DNA of 64,000 bases from Alcaligenes faecalis (GTDB taxonomy: Bacteria; Pseudomonadota; Gammaproteobacteria; Burkholderiales; Burkholderiaceae_B): contig NZ_CP031747.1 of NCBI RefSeq assembly GCF_005311025.1, forward strand, positions 496,001-560,000, given 5' to 3'. Below, in pieces: positions 34,470-43,373 of the stretch. A program made the position numbers and the translations under genes. The notes below the pieces were generated by a model that was not told the DNA's origin, did no database searches, and saw only the letters and a list, made by a program, of their open reading frames with translations. How positions within the stretch are numbered: position 1 is the first letter of the stretch; every line of letters starts with the position of its first letter.

Positions 34470-36248
34470 ATGAGTCTGATTGATATGACGGTCCCGGATA
34501 TCGGCGACTCCGGTGAAGTAGATGTCATCGAAGTGCTGGTGCAAGTCGGCGATACGGTCGAGGTCGAGCAAAGCCTGATCACCGTGGAGTCCGACAAGGC
34601 CTCCATGGAAATCCCTGCCGCTCAGGCAGGCGTGATCAAGGAGTTGCTGGTCAAAGTGGGTGACAAAGTCTCCCAGGGTTCGGCCATTGCCAAGATTGAA
34701 GCGTCGGAGAGCCAAGCCGCTCCCGCTGCAGCACCCGCTAAACAAGAAGAAGCGCCTAAAGCAGCGGCGGCTCCGGCCGCTGCCGCTCCGGCTGCGGCAC
34801 CTGCTCCGCAGGCGGCCAGCCATCAGGGCGGCGCGGATGATTCCGTGGATGTGGTCGTTCTGGGCGCGGGCCCAGGCGGTTACAACGCGGCCTTCCGTGC
34901 GGCTGACCTGGGCCTGAAAGTGGCTCTGGTCGAGCGCTACAGCACCTTGGGTGGCGTGTGTTTGAACGTGGGTTGTATTCCTTCCAAGGCCTTGCTGCAC
35001 ACCGTAGCGGTCTACGAGGAAGCCAAGTCCCTGGCAACACACGGCATCAAGTTCGGTGAAGCGCAAATCGATATCGACGCGCTGCGCGATTACAAGAACA
35101 AGGTGATCGGCAAGCTGACCGGTGGCCTGGCCGGTATGGCCAAGGGCCGCAAGGTGCAGGTTGTGGTTGGTAACGGCCAGTTCCTGGACCCCAACCACAT
35201 CGAAGTGACCGCCAACGACGGCACCAAGAAAGTGATCAAGTTCGGCTCGGCCATTATTGCGGCCGGTAGCCAGTCGGTAAAACTGCCATTCCTGCCTGAC
35301 GATCCACGCGTGGTGGACTCCACCGGCGCGCTGGAACTGAAGTCTGTGCCCAAGCGCATGCTGATCGTGGGTGGTGGCATCATCGGTCTGGAAATGGGTA
35401 CGGTGTACTCGGCTCTGGGTGCACGCCTGGACGTGGTGGAAATGCAAACTGGCTTGATGCCAGGAGCAGACCGCGACGTGGTCAAGGTGTGGGAGAAGAT
35501 GAACAAGCACCGCTTTGATCACATGATGCTGGAAACCAGCACTGTGGCCGCCGAAGCGCGCGAAGATGGCATCTGGGTGACTTTCGAAGGCAAGAATGCT
35601 CCGGCCGAGCCGCAGCGTTACGACCTGGTTCTGCAAGCCGTGGGCCGTTCGCCCAATGGCAAGAAGATCGGTGCCGAGAAGGCCGGTGTGCAGGTGACAG
35701 ATCGTGGCTTCATCCCGGTTGACAAGCAACAGCGCACCAACGTGCCGCACATCTATGCGATTGGCGACATCGTGGGTCAGCCCATGCTGGCACATAAGGC
35801 CGAGCACGAAGCGCACGTGGCTGCTGAAGTCATCGCCGGTGAAAAATCCTTCTTTGACGCTCGCGTGATTCCTTCGGTGGCTTACACCGATCCGGAAATC
35901 GCCTGGGTGGGTCTGACAGAAGATCAGGCCAAGAAAGACGGCATCAAGGTCGAGAAGGGCGTGTTCCCCTGGGCTGCGTCCGGTCGCGCGATTGCGAACA
36001 ACCGCGACGAAGGCTTTACCAAGGTTCTGTTCGATGCTGAAACCCACCGTATCGTGGGTGGCGGTATCGTCGGTACCAATGCGGGCGAGCTGATTGGTGA
36101 GCTGGTTCTGGCTATCGAAATGGGTGTGGACCCGGTCGATCTGGCTAAATCCATCCACCCGCACCCCACCTTGTGCGAGTCGGTCAGCAAGGCTGCTGCC
36201 GTCGCAGAAGGGACGTGCACGGACTTGCCTCCAACGCGTCGCAAGTAA
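34470..36248 (+). CDS. lpdA: Dihydrolipoyl dehydrogenase E3 with N-terminal lipoyl domain
   Basis: The 592-aa E3 that reoxidises lipoyl groups of the pyruvate dehydrogenase complex. Residues 1 to about 80 form a lipoyl domain with lysine in ESDKASME, followed by an Ala/Pro linker and the flavoprotein: [11 protein letters not shown] (FAD), CLNVGC redox disulfide, [10 protein letters not shown] (NAD) and a C-terminal HPHPTLCES with the catalytic His. An E3 with its own lipoyl domain is known from Alcaligenaceae, Neisseria and relatives. AAGGAG lies just upstream of the ATG. A strong terminator follows at 36287-36320. Confidence 0.97.
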   Translation: MSLIDMTVPDIGDSGEVDVIEVLVQVGDTVEVEQSLITVESDKASMEIPAAQAGVIKELLVKVGDKVSQGSAIAKIEASESQAAPAAAPAKQEEAPKAAAAPAAAAPAAAPAPQAASHQGGADDSVDVVVLGAGPGGYNAAFRAADLGLKVALVERYSTLGGVCLNVGCIPSKALLHTVAVYEEAKSLATHGIKFGEAQIDIDALRDYKNKVIGKLTGGLAGMAKGRKVQVVVGNGQFLDPNHIEVTANDGTKKVIKFGSAIIAAGSQSVKLPFLPDDPRVVDSTGALELKSVPKRMLIVGGGIIGLEMGTVYSALGARLDVVEMQTGLMPGADRDVVKVWEKMNKHRFDHMMLETSTVAAEAREDGIWVTFEGKNAPAEPQRYDLVLQAVGRSPNGKKIGAEKAGVQVTDRGFIPVDKQQRTNVPHIYAIGDIVGQPMLAHKAEHEAHVAAEVIAGEKSFFDARVIPSVAYTDPEIAWVGLTEDQAKKDGIKVEKGVFPWAASGRAIANNRDEGFTKVLFDAETHRIVGGGIVGTNAGELIGELVLAIEMGVDPVDLAKSIHPHPTLCESVSKAAAVAEGTCTDLPPTRRK

Positions 36249-36286
36249 TACCAGTATTCGCCTGATAGTTAAGGCGTATTGGATCA

Positions 36287-36320
36287 CGGCAGGTGCTATC
36301 ATCAGCGCCTGCCGTTTTTA
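36287..36320 (+). terminator. Rho-independent terminator of the pyruvate dehydrogenase operon
   Basis: CGGCAGGTGCT (36287-36297) pairs with AGCGCCTGCCG (36304-36314; one G-T pair) around a 6-base loop, followed by TTTTTA. It ends 20 bases before the folC start. Confidence 0.93.
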
Positions 36321-36340
36321 TTTTGTAATTGGTGTTGTCC

Positions 36341-37732
36341 ATGACTCATCCTGTTCTGAAAGCCGACTCCTCGCTGAGTGACTGGCTGTCCTATCTGGAA
36401 ACTTTGCATCCTTCGGCCATTGATCTGGGCCTGGGCCGGATTCGCGAGGTTGCCCAACGTCTGAACATCAAACTGGATTCTGTCGTCATTACGGTGGGGG
36501 GCACCAACGGCAAAGGCTCGACCTGCGCCATGCTGGAAGCGATTTTGCTGGCCGCCGCGTACAAGGTAGGCGTGTACGCCTCTCCGCATCTGGTGCGCTA
36601 TAACGAACGCATTCGCTTGAATGGCGAGATGGCCGAAGATGCACAGATCACGGCGCAATTTGCCCGTATCAACGAAGCTCGTGGCGATCTAACGCTGACT
36701 TATTTTGAATTTTCCACGCTGGCTGCCTTGTTGCTGTTCCAGGAGCAGCGTGTTGATGTCGCGGTGCTGGAAGTGGGCCTGGGTGGTCGCCTCGATGCCG
36801 TCAACATCATTGATGCGGACTGTTCCATCATTACCAGCATTGATATCGACCATGCTGAGTACCTGGGCAATACCCGTGAACAGGTGGCCTGGGAGAAAGC
36901 CCATATTTTCCGTGCCGATCGTCCTGCGATCTGTGCCGATCCCGTGCCGCCACAGACCATGCTGGATTACGCCCAGGAAATTGGTGCCCAATTGTGGCTG
37001 TTTGGCAAAGATTTCAACTATTCCGGCGACCGTCAGCAATGGGCTTACGGTGGCCGCAATCAGCGCCGCGCTGCCCTGGCTTACCCGGCCTTGCGTGGAG
37101 CGAATCAGCTGCTGAATGCTTCTGCGGCATTAGCTGCGCTGGAGTCGCTGCACCCACGTTTGGCTGTGCCTGCGCAGGCCGTACGTGCCGGTTTATTGCG
37201 CGCTCACATGCCGGGCCGCTTCCAGATTCAACCTGGCCAGCCTTGTGTGATTTTTGACGTGGCTCACAACCCCCATGCGGCGGCTGCCTTGGCGCAGAAC
37301 CTGGACAATATGCCGCCTTACCCCAAGACGATTGCCGTCGTGGGTATGTACAAGGACAAGGATGTGGACGGCGTGATCGCCCGCATGGCTACCCGTATCG
37401 ACCACTGGATGTGTGCCAGTCTGGAAGGTCCACGCAGCATGTCGGGTGAAGAATTGGCCAATCATGTACGCGCGGTTCTGGCCAGTGGTCAGACGCCTGA
37501 TGATGTGTTGGCACCCGAGGCCGAATCTGGCTCGCATCGCCCAGGTGTTCGGCCGGTTGCCCGCGCTTCGGTCAGTAAAGCGTCAGCGGTCGTATCCAGT
37601 TACAACAGTCCTCAGCTCGCTTACGAGGCGGCGTTAAAAGAGGCCAGTGACAATGATAGAATTGTCGTGTTTGGCTCGTTTGCGACAGTAGGACCAATAC
37701 TTGAAGCCGCAAACGACCGTTCATCTTCCTGA
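36341..37732 (+). CDS. folC: Folylpolyglutamate synthase / dihydrofolate synthase
   Basis: A 463-aa Mur-ligase-fold enzyme that adds glutamate to dihydropteroate and to folates. The ATP loop GGTNGKGSTCAMLEAIL lies near residues 53-70. RLDAVNIIDADCSIITSIDIDH holds the Mg/ATP site, and FDVAHNPHAA marks the C-terminal domain. The region around residues 385-410 (QTPDDVLAPEAESGSHRPG) looks like a lineage-specific insert before the last strand. The ATG at 36341 follows a terminator; a TTG at 36329 would add four residues. It is followed by a SPOR-domain gene, cvpA and purF, the common dedD-cvpA-purF arrangement. Confidence 0.95.
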   Translation: MTHPVLKADSSLSDWLSYLETLHPSAIDLGLGRIREVAQRLNIKLDSVVITVGGTNGKGSTCAMLEAILLAAAYKVGVYASPHLVRYNERIRLNGEMAEDAQITAQFARINEARGDLTLTYFEFSTLAALLLFQEQRVDVAVLEVGLGGRLDAVNIIDADCSIITSIDIDHAEYLGNTREQVAWEKAHIFRADRPAICADPVPPQTMLDYAQEIGAQLWLFGKDFNYSGDRQQWAYGGRNQRRAALAYPALRGANQLLNASAALAALESLHPRLAVPAQAVRAGLLRAHMPGRFQIQPGQPCVIFDVAHNPHAAAALAQNLDNMPPYPKTIAVVGMYKDKDVDGVIARMATRIDHWMCASLEGPRSMSGEELANHVRAVLASGQTPDDVLAPEAESGSHRPGVRPVARASVSKASAVVSSYNSPQLAYEAALKEASDNDRIVVFGSFATVGPILEAANDRSSS

Positions 37733-37770
37733 ATATCAGTAAGACTGCTTATTTCATAGGTCTAGGGCTC

Positions 37771-38616
37771 ATGGGTTTATTTTCACGTAACGATACTTCC
37801 TCATCGTCGGGTCGCCGCGGCAGTGCTTCCAGCGATTCACAATTATCGGAACTGCGTGGACGGGCTCGCCGCCGTCTGATCGGTGCGCTGGCTCTGGTTC
37901 TGGCCGTCGTCGTGCTGGTGCCCATGCTGACCGCCGACAAGACCCCACCTGAGCCCGAGCAGTCTTTGGCCCTGGGTCCCATCGGTCAGACAACGGGGCA
38001 GGGCACAGTGCAGACTCGTCCCGGCGAGCTGGTGGTGCAAGAAGGCACGCCTGCTCCTGTCATCGAACAACCTGACGAGCCGCTGGTCACTGATCCTTCC
38101 ACCAGTACCGACGGTGGTCTGGCCGTGGTCAATCCCGGTCTGGAAACCGATCCTGCTCCTGTCACGACACCTAGCACTCCCGCTGCGCCGCCGCCTGTGA
38201 CCACACGTCCAGAGACGCCCAAGCCGGTTGAGAAGCCCAAGCCAGTCGAAAAACCCAAGCCAAGCCCAGCGCCTGCACAAAATGGCCGTACCGATGACGG
38301 CTCCTACGCGCTGGCCCTGCTGGAAGGCCGTGTCCCGAGTAAACCAGCCCCTGCTGCTGCCGCTAAACCGGCTACGCAACAAGGCAACTTCATTTTGCAG
38401 ATTGTCGCCTATTCCAACCAGAACGATGCCCAGTCGCGTCGTGATCAGCTGGTATCGGCCGGTGTGACCAATGCCTATGTAGAGACGGCACAAAGTGGTG
38501 GCAAGCCAACCTATCGTTTGCGCGTGGGGCCATTCCCCACCCGTGAAGCGGCTCAGGCAGCCCAGGCCCGCTTGCGCTCGCTCGGTTACGAGAACAGTTT
38601 TATCTCGGCTAAGTGA
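37771..38616 (+). CDS. SPOR-domain, DedD-like septal protein
   Basis: A 281-aa bitopic inner-membrane protein. A basic, Ser-rich N-terminus is followed by one helix (LIGALALVLAVVVLVPML, about residues 36-54). A long Pro/Thr/Ala-rich periplasmic linker follows, with a repeated K-P-x-E-K-P run. The C-terminal SPOR domain (about 205-281; FILQIVAYSNQNDAQSRRDQL to RLRSLGYENSF) binds denuded peptidoglycan at the division septum in this family. The stop overlaps the cvpA start (GTGA). DedD is the best match by context and layout. Confidence 0.85.
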   Translation: MGLFSRNDTSSSSGRRGSASSDSQLSELRGRARRRLIGALALVLAVVVLVPMLTADKTPPEPEQSLALGPIGQTTGQGTVQTRPGELVVQEGTPAPVIEQPDEPLVTDPSTSTDGGLAVVNPGLETDPAPVTTPSTPAAPPPVTTRPETPKPVEKPKPVEKPKPSPAPAQNGRTDDGSYALALLEGRVPSKPAPAAAAKPATQQGNFILQIVAYSNQNDAQSRRDQLVSAGVTNAYVETAQSGGKPTYRLRVGPFPTREAAQAAQARLRSLGYENSFISAK

Positions 38617-39101
38617 GCAGCTTCGACTATATCGTCCTTGGAATTGTGGGTGTGTCAGGCCTTCTGGGCCTGATACGCGGATTGATCAAGGAAGTTCTTT
38701 CGCTCAGCGCCTATTTGTTGGCCTTCATGGCCGCAATCTGGTGGGGGCCACGCACATCAGGCTGGATACAAGTCTGGGTAGAAAACGGCTTATTACGTAC
38801 GGCTTTGGCCTACGGAGCCGTTTTTTTTATGGTCTTGCTACTGGTGGGCCTGTTGAACATGCTGTTGGCCAGCTTGATCGAGCAAACGGGTTTGACGCCC
38901 GCCGATCATGGCTTGGGCGGCCTGTTCGGGCTGGCTCGCGGGGTGCTGCTCGTGCTGATTCTGGTCATCCTGGCCGGGCATACCGATTTACCTAAGGAAC
39001 CGTGGTGGGAGCAGGCCAAGCTGGCCGAGCCTGCGATCCGCGCGGTGCAGTCGATTAAGGCCATGCTGCCGCCGTCTCTGGCAGAATGGCTGCCTTATTG
39101 A
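38613..39101 (+). CDS. cvpA: CvpA family membrane protein
   Basis: A 162-aa inner-membrane protein with four hydrophobic segments; it opens SSFDYIVLGIVGVSGLLGLIRG, the CvpA signature. Members are linked to colicin V export and envelope homeostasis, and the gene commonly precedes purF, as here (23-base gap). The start is GTG at 38613, overlapping the SPOR-protein stop by four bases. The molecular function of the family remains poorly defined. Confidence 0.92.
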   Translation: MSSFDYIVLGIVGVSGLLGLIRGLIKEVLSLSAYLLAFMAAIWWGPRTSGWIQVWVENGLLRTALAYGAVFFMVLLLVGLLNMLLASLIEQTGLTPADHGLGGLFGLARGVLLVLILVILAGHTDLPKEPWWEQAKLAEPAIRAVQSIKAMLPPSLAEWLPY

Positions 39102-39124
39102 GAACACACTAACGGGAACCAATC

Positions 39125-40609
39125 ATGTGTGGAGTTGTAGGGGTTGTTGCGCGCAGCCCTGTAAATCAGTTGATCTATGACAGTTTGCTCTTGCTGCAGC
39201 ACCGCGGGCAGGATGCTGCGGGGCTGGCGACCTGGCACGACCAGTTCTTCAGCATGCACAAGGCATTTGGCCTGGTGCGGGACGTATTCCGTACCCGCAA
39301 CATGCGCTCCTTGCCGGGCAATAGCGGTATTGGCCACGTGCGTTACCCCACGGCAGGCTCCAGCCAGAGCGTGGAGGAGGCGCAGCCGTTTTACGTCAAC
39401 GCCCCCTTTGGTCTGAGCTTTGTGCACAACGGCAATCTGACCAATTGGCGTGAGCTGCGTGAAGAACTGTTCACCATTGATCGTCGCCACATCAACACCA
39501 ACTCGGATTCCGAGGTTCTGCTGAATGTGTATGCCCACGAGCTGCAACGCGCTGCCACGGGTCCTGAGTTGACTCAGGACGAAGTGTTTGAAGCCGTCGC
39601 TGCTGTGCACCGCCGTGCGCGTGGGGCTTATGCGGTAGTCTCGCAAATCGCCAATTTCGGTCTGGTAGCTTTCCGTGATCCGAACGGGATTCGTCCTTTG
39701 TGCCTGGGTCGTAATGTGACGCCCAAGGGTGAAGAATGGATGATTGCTTCCGAGTCCGTTGCCTTGACCGGTTGCGGCTTCGAGCTGGTCCGCGACGTTG
39801 AGCCCGGCGAGGCCATCATTGTGGATCTGGACGGTAATCTCAGCAGCCGCCAGTGCGCCGAGAACCCGCGCCTGAATCCCTGTGTCTTTGAGTACGTGTA
39901 CTTCGCCCGCCCCGATTCCACCGTTGATGGTGTGTCGGTTTACGACGCCCGTTTGCTAATGGGTGAGTACTTGGCCGAGAACGTCGCCAAGAACCTGCGT
40001 CTGGCCGATATCGATGTGGTCATGCCTATCCCCGACTCGGCCCGTCCATCGGCCATGCAGTTGGCAGCACATTTGAACCTGAACTACCGCGAAGGTTTCA
40101 TCAAGAACCGCTACGTGGGCCGCACCTTTATCATGCCCGGTCAGGAAGTGCGCAAGAAGTCGGTGCGTCAGAAACTGAGTGCTATTCCCATGGAGTTCCG
40201 TGGCAAGAACGTGCTGCTGGTGGATGACTCTATCGTGCGTGGTACAACGAGCCGCCAGATTGTGGATATGGCCCGTGCCGCGGGTGCGAACAAGGTGTTC
40301 TTTGCTTCGGCAGCACCACCGGTCCGCTTTCCGAACGTGTACGGCATCGACATGCCTACGGTTTCCGAGCTGATCGCAACAGGTCGTGATGTAGATCAGG
40401 TAGCCAAGGAAATTGGTGTGGACGGTCTGGTTTATCAAGACCTGCACGATCTGGAACAATCCCTGCGTGACTTGAACCCACGCTTTGCCGGCTTTGAGTC
40501 CTCCTGCTTTAGCGGCGAGTACGTGACAGGTGATGTGGACGAGGCTTATCTGAATCTGTTGGCAGAAGGCCGCAAAAATGGTCGTGAAGTGCCTGACGTA
40601 ACGGACTGA
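39125..40609 (+). CDS. purF: Amidophosphoribosyltransferase
   Basis: The 494-aa first committed enzyme of purine synthesis, making phosphoribosylamine from PRPP and glutamine. Met is followed by Cys2, the N-terminal glutamine-amidotransferase nucleophile (MCGVVGVV). [18 protein letters not shown] and SDSEVLLN are glutaminase motifs. The PRPP loop is [17 protein letters not shown]. No propeptide precedes Cys2, as in E. coli-type enzymes. A rho-independent terminator follows at 40634-40662. Confidence 0.98.
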   Translation: MCGVVGVVARSPVNQLIYDSLLLLQHRGQDAAGLATWHDQFFSMHKAFGLVRDVFRTRNMRSLPGNSGIGHVRYPTAGSSQSVEEAQPFYVNAPFGLSFVHNGNLTNWRELREELFTIDRRHINTNSDSEVLLNVYAHELQRAATGPELTQDEVFEAVAAVHRRARGAYAVVSQIANFGLVAFRDPNGIRPLCLGRNVTPKGEEWMIASESVALTGCGFELVRDVEPGEAIIVDLDGNLSSRQCAENPRLNPCVFEYVYFARPDSTVDGVSVYDARLLMGEYLAENVAKNLRLADIDVVMPIPDSARPSAMQLAAHLNLNYREGFIKNRYVGRTFIMPGQEVRKKSVRQKLSAIPMEFRGKNVLLVDDSIVRGTTSRQIVDMARAAGANKVFFASAAPPVRFPNVYGIDMPTVSELIATGRDVDQVAKEIGVDGLVYQDLHDLEQSLRDLNPRFAGFESSCFSGEYVTGDVDEAYLNLLAEGRKNGREVPDVTD

Positions 40610-40633
40610 TAGCTTGATCTTGTGCTCGATTGG

Positions 40634-40662
40634 AAAAACCCGCTTTTATAGCGGGTTTTTTT
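40634..40662 (+). terminator. Rho-independent terminator after purF
   Basis: AAAAACCCGC (40634-40643) and GCGGGTTTTT (40651-40660) form a perfect stem with a 7-base loop and T tract. Confidence 0.95.
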
Positions 40663-40870
40663 GAATTTATGATTGTTGGGTGGTTTTGGATATTTTATTT
40701 TCAGGCTTTAATTATTAGTCTCTTATATAAATTAAACCTATTATTTTTTAATTTTTGATGATTTTATAATCTACGGATTAATTTCATATTATTTAATAAT
40801 CAGCTTATATTTTTCTTTGTTTCTTTTGATAAATCATGCGCCTTAGTGCGCATTCTATCTGGAATCAAAG
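40663..40870. other. Strongly AT-rich intergenic segment
   Basis: About 200 bases with long A/T runs, in marked contrast to the GC-rich neighbours. No gene is evident. A small perfect dyad, ATGCGC (40836-40841) / GCGCAT (40848-40853), lies 18 bases before the next start codon and may belong to its control region. The composition suggests acquired or silenced DNA, or a strong UP-element-like promoter region. Confidence 0.6.
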
Positions 40871-42088
40871 ATGAAAAACCCAAGCAAAGATATGGAGTCT
40901 GATCAGGTATTAACTGATCCTGATCCCACAGAGCAGATTCCTGTCAGTATTCAATCTGGTATCGACTTTCCTGCCTTGCATCATTTGCTGGAGCAGGCCC
41001 TGGAGCAAAACCGGGTGATGGGTGCCGTGGTGCTGGTCGCTTACCAAGGTGAACTGATATTTCGTTTTAGTGGTGGCTGGGCGAATAAGGAGCGGGCCCA
41101 AGCCATGCATGAAGATACGGTCTTCAGTTTGGGGTCCTTGAGCAAGACAATCAGTTCCTGGCTGGCCTTGCGTTTGATTGAGCGGGGACTGCTTTCTTTG
41201 AAAGATAGAATCACGCGCTATCTTCCCCATTTCGGCCCCAGTTTTAATTCTATTTGCCCGCCTATTTCCATTCATCAATTGCTGACTCACACATCGGGGC
41301 TTAGTTATCGTTTTATTGATGGTGAGGAGAGTGCCTACGCTCAGGCTCAGGTCAGTGATGGACTGGATGATCCAGAACTGAGCTGGCAAGAGAATTTTCG
41401 ACGTATTTGTTCCGTACCACTACGTTTTGCACCGGGTACAGGCTGGCGTTACTCCTTGGGAGTGGATGTAGTGGGGCAGGCTTTGCAAATTGCTTCGGGA
41501 CGGGGCTTGTCGGAGTTACTGGAGGACAGCATTAGTCGTCCCTTGGGCTTGAGACATTGTTCCTTTTACAAGCGCGATGATTTTCAGATGGCCGTGCCAT
41601 ATCGAAATCATGAGGCTTGCTTGACGCGGGTGGATGGTGCGTTGGATCTAGGTATCGGCGTGCTGCGGTTTGATGAGCAGAGCCTGTCACAGCGCTCCAG
41701 GCCGATCTATGCGGGGGCATCCATGCTTGGGTCCGGGGCAGATTTGATGCGCATACTTCTGGCTTTGCGAAATGGGAGTTTGCTTTCCAAGCCGTATTGC
41801 GAAGCGCTGTTTACCGATCATGTGCCATATTCTGCCAAATGCATGTGGCCAAATTGGGGCTATACCTACGGGGCCGCCATTTCACGACAGCTGCCTGAGC
41901 GGACCATGCCGATGTCTGCTGGGAGCTTGCAGTGGGTCGGTGCATTCGGGCAGAAGTGGATGTTTGATCGACAGCAGGACCTCATCATTGTCAGCATGAC
42001 CAATACCGCTCCAGAGGGCCTGTTTGGTGCATTTCCGGATCAGGTTCGTGACGCTGTTTATACCGATTTGGGTTTGATGCCTGATTGA
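40871..42088 (+). CDS. Beta-lactamase-fold serine hydrolase (class C / family VIII esterase-like)
   Basis: A 405-aa protein of the AmpC/EstB superfamily. The nucleophile motif is SLSK (in SLGSLSKTISSWLAL), the second motif is YSLG (Tyr in GTGWRYSLGVDVVGQAL) in place of the Y-x-N of true beta-lactamases, and the third element is GAFGQKWMFD rather than K-T-G. This pattern fits esterases or peptidases more than beta-lactamases. There is no signal peptide, so it should be cytoplasmic. It stands alone between terminators, preceded by an AT-rich gap. Substrate unknown. Confidence 0.85.
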   Translation: MKNPSKDMESDQVLTDPDPTEQIPVSIQSGIDFPALHHLLEQALEQNRVMGAVVLVAYQGELIFRFSGGWANKERAQAMHEDTVFSLGSLSKTISSWLALRLIERGLLSLKDRITRYLPHFGPSFNSICPPISIHQLLTHTSGLSYRFIDGEESAYAQAQVSDGLDDPELSWQENFRRICSVPLRFAPGTGWRYSLGVDVVGQALQIASGRGLSELLEDSISRPLGLRHCSFYKRDDFQMAVPYRNHEACLTRVDGALDLGIGVLRFDEQSLSQRSRPIYAGASMLGSGADLMRILLALRNGSLLSKPYCEALFTDHVPYSAKCMWPNWGYTYGAAISRQLPERTMPMSAGSLQWVGAFGQKWMFDRQQDLIIVSMTNTAPEGLFGAFPDQVRDAVYTDLGLMPD

Positions 42089-42100
42089 GCAGGGTGGAAC

Positions 42101-42130
42101 AAAAAAGCCCTGCTGGAAGGCAGGGCTTTA
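42101..42130. terminator. Bidirectional terminator between convergent genes
   Basis: AAAGCCCTGC (42104-42113) and GCAGGGCTTT (42120-42129) form a perfect stem. The A run at 42101-42106 gives a T tract on the minus strand, so it best serves the dsbB-side operon; the plus-strand T tract is short. Confidence 0.9.
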
Positions 42131-42154
42131 TGGCTGTAGTGGCTGCCCAGGCGT

Positions 42155-42655
42155 TTAGGCCCCTCGTCGCTTGAACAGCGTCAGCAACAAACCCAGGCCC
42201 AGGATCACAAATAGCGCCAAGCTCCAGTAAGCGTATTCAATCCCCAGCAAAGGTTGGCGTGCATCCATGCAGGAGGCATAAATACCAAATAGCCAAGGCA
42301 AGCCGCTTTCCAGGCCGGACTGGGTAATGAAGCGATCGGCGAAGGTCTGGTCGCAGCTGAACAGGTGCTGCGCGACCGATACCTGGTACCAGGCAGCCAG
42401 AATGCCACCTACAGAGGTAGCCAGACCCAGCAAGCTGGCGACGGTAGAGCTGCGCTGATGCCCCAGTTGGCGCAACACACCAGCAACCAGGCTGAACACG
42501 CCCAACACAATGAAAATCAGGCGTTGCAGGACGCACCAGGCGCAAGGCGGGATGCTGAATACATGCTGGGAAAGCAGTGCAATGCCTACGCCGGAAAAGG
42601 CGAGCAGGGCGATCAGATAGTAGGGTGCAGCGGACTGGCGGGAGGATGCGGCCAT
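42155..42655 (-). CDS. dsbB: Disulfide bond formation protein B
   Basis: A 166-aa four-helix inner-membrane quinone reductase that reoxidises DsbA. The first periplasmic loop has PPCAWCVLQR (the Cys-x-x-Cys pair), with the quinone-site Arg following. The second loop has Cys in FSCDQTF and in YASCMDAR. The last gene of the run map-glnD-marC-dsbB; it starts 4 bases after the marC stop, and a terminator follows. Confidence 0.95.
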   Translation of the reverse strand: MAASSRQSAAPYYLIALLAFSGVGIALLSQHVFSIPPCAWCVLQRLIFIVLGVFSLVAGVLRQLGHQRSSTVASLLGLATSVGGILAAWYQVSVAQHLFSCDQTFADRFITQSGLESGLPWLFGIYASCMDARQPLLGIEYAYWSLALFVILGLGLLLTLFKRRGA

Positions 42656-42659
42656 GGTA

Positions 42660-43373
42660 TCAAGAGGAACTTAAAGAATGAAAGGTAGATGCTTCGTGCA
42701 GCAAACCCAGGAAAAGTTCATGGAAACCGGCCCAGGTAATCTGCACGCCCAGGCATAAGAGAATAAAAGCGGACAGGCGCATCACGACAGCCGTGCCATT
42801 TTTACCCAGTTTGTACAGGAATTGCGATGCAAAACGTAAGGCCAGAAACACGATAAAACTGGCCGCAGCAATAGCTGGCAGCGCGCCAGCCAGCTTGCTC
42901 ATGGTGCCGGTGACCGAGTTGTCATGCAAGGTCGCCCCTACCGTCAGTGCTGCAGACAAGGAGCCGGGGCCGCAGAGCATGGGGAAGGTCAGGGGGTAGA
43001 AGGCTTTGGAGCGAATCTGTTCCCAGGAGTAGGACTCGGCCATGTTCTGGGCGTGCGCCGCATCAAAGTCCGAGGCGTTGATCAGGCGCCAGGCTGTGGC
43101 AATCACCAGCAGGCCTCCGCCAATTCGGATGATGGGCAGGGAAATGCCAAAGAAATTCAGCACGATATTGCCCGCGACCATGGCAATGGCCAGCATGATG
43201 AAAATATTGATGGCAACTTTCTTGGCCAGGCGAGCGCGATCAGGCACGCTGGCGCCTTCGGTGAGGGTCAGAAAGATGGGAGCGGCCGCAGGCGGGTTCA
43301 GCATGGGCAAGAGTGTTGCCAACGCAAACAGGAAGCTGCGGCTGACATCAGCAAATACGGAGGAGAGTTCCAT
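42660..43373 (-). CDS. MarC/NAAT-family membrane protein
   Basis: A 237-aa protein with about six hydrophobic helices. LPMLNPPAAAPIFLTLTEG, RIGGGLLVIATAWRLI and YPLTFPMLCGPGSLSAAL are the family signatures. Despite the name, the MarC family has no confirmed role in antibiotic resistance, and some archaeal relatives were proposed as amino-acid transporters. The start overlaps the glnD stop (TAATG), so translation is probably coupled. Function unknown. Confidence 0.92.
   Translation of the reverse strand: MELSSVFADVSRSFLFALATLLPMLNPPAAAPIFLTLTEGASVPDRARLAKKVAINIFIMLAIAMVAGNIVLNFFGISLPIIRIGGGLLVIATAWRLINASDFDAAHAQNMAESYSWEQIRSKAFYPLTFPMLCGPGSLSAALTVGATLHDNSVTGTMSKLAGALPAIAAASFIVFLALRFASQFLYKLGKNGTAVVMRLSAFILLCLGVQITWAGFHELFLGLLHEASTFHSLSSS

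Noticed and set aside
32622-36302. A 1226-codon open frame on the minus strand opposite aceF and lpd
   Set aside because: It lies wholly antisense to clearly recognisable genes, is rich in His, Gln, Arg and Gly as expected from the reverse frame of GC-rich coding DNA, and shows no domain.
40871-42088. Calling the serine hydrolase an AmpC beta-lactamase
   Set aside because: It has no signal peptide, YSLG in place of Y-x-N and no K-T-G motif, so antibiotic hydrolysis is not supported.
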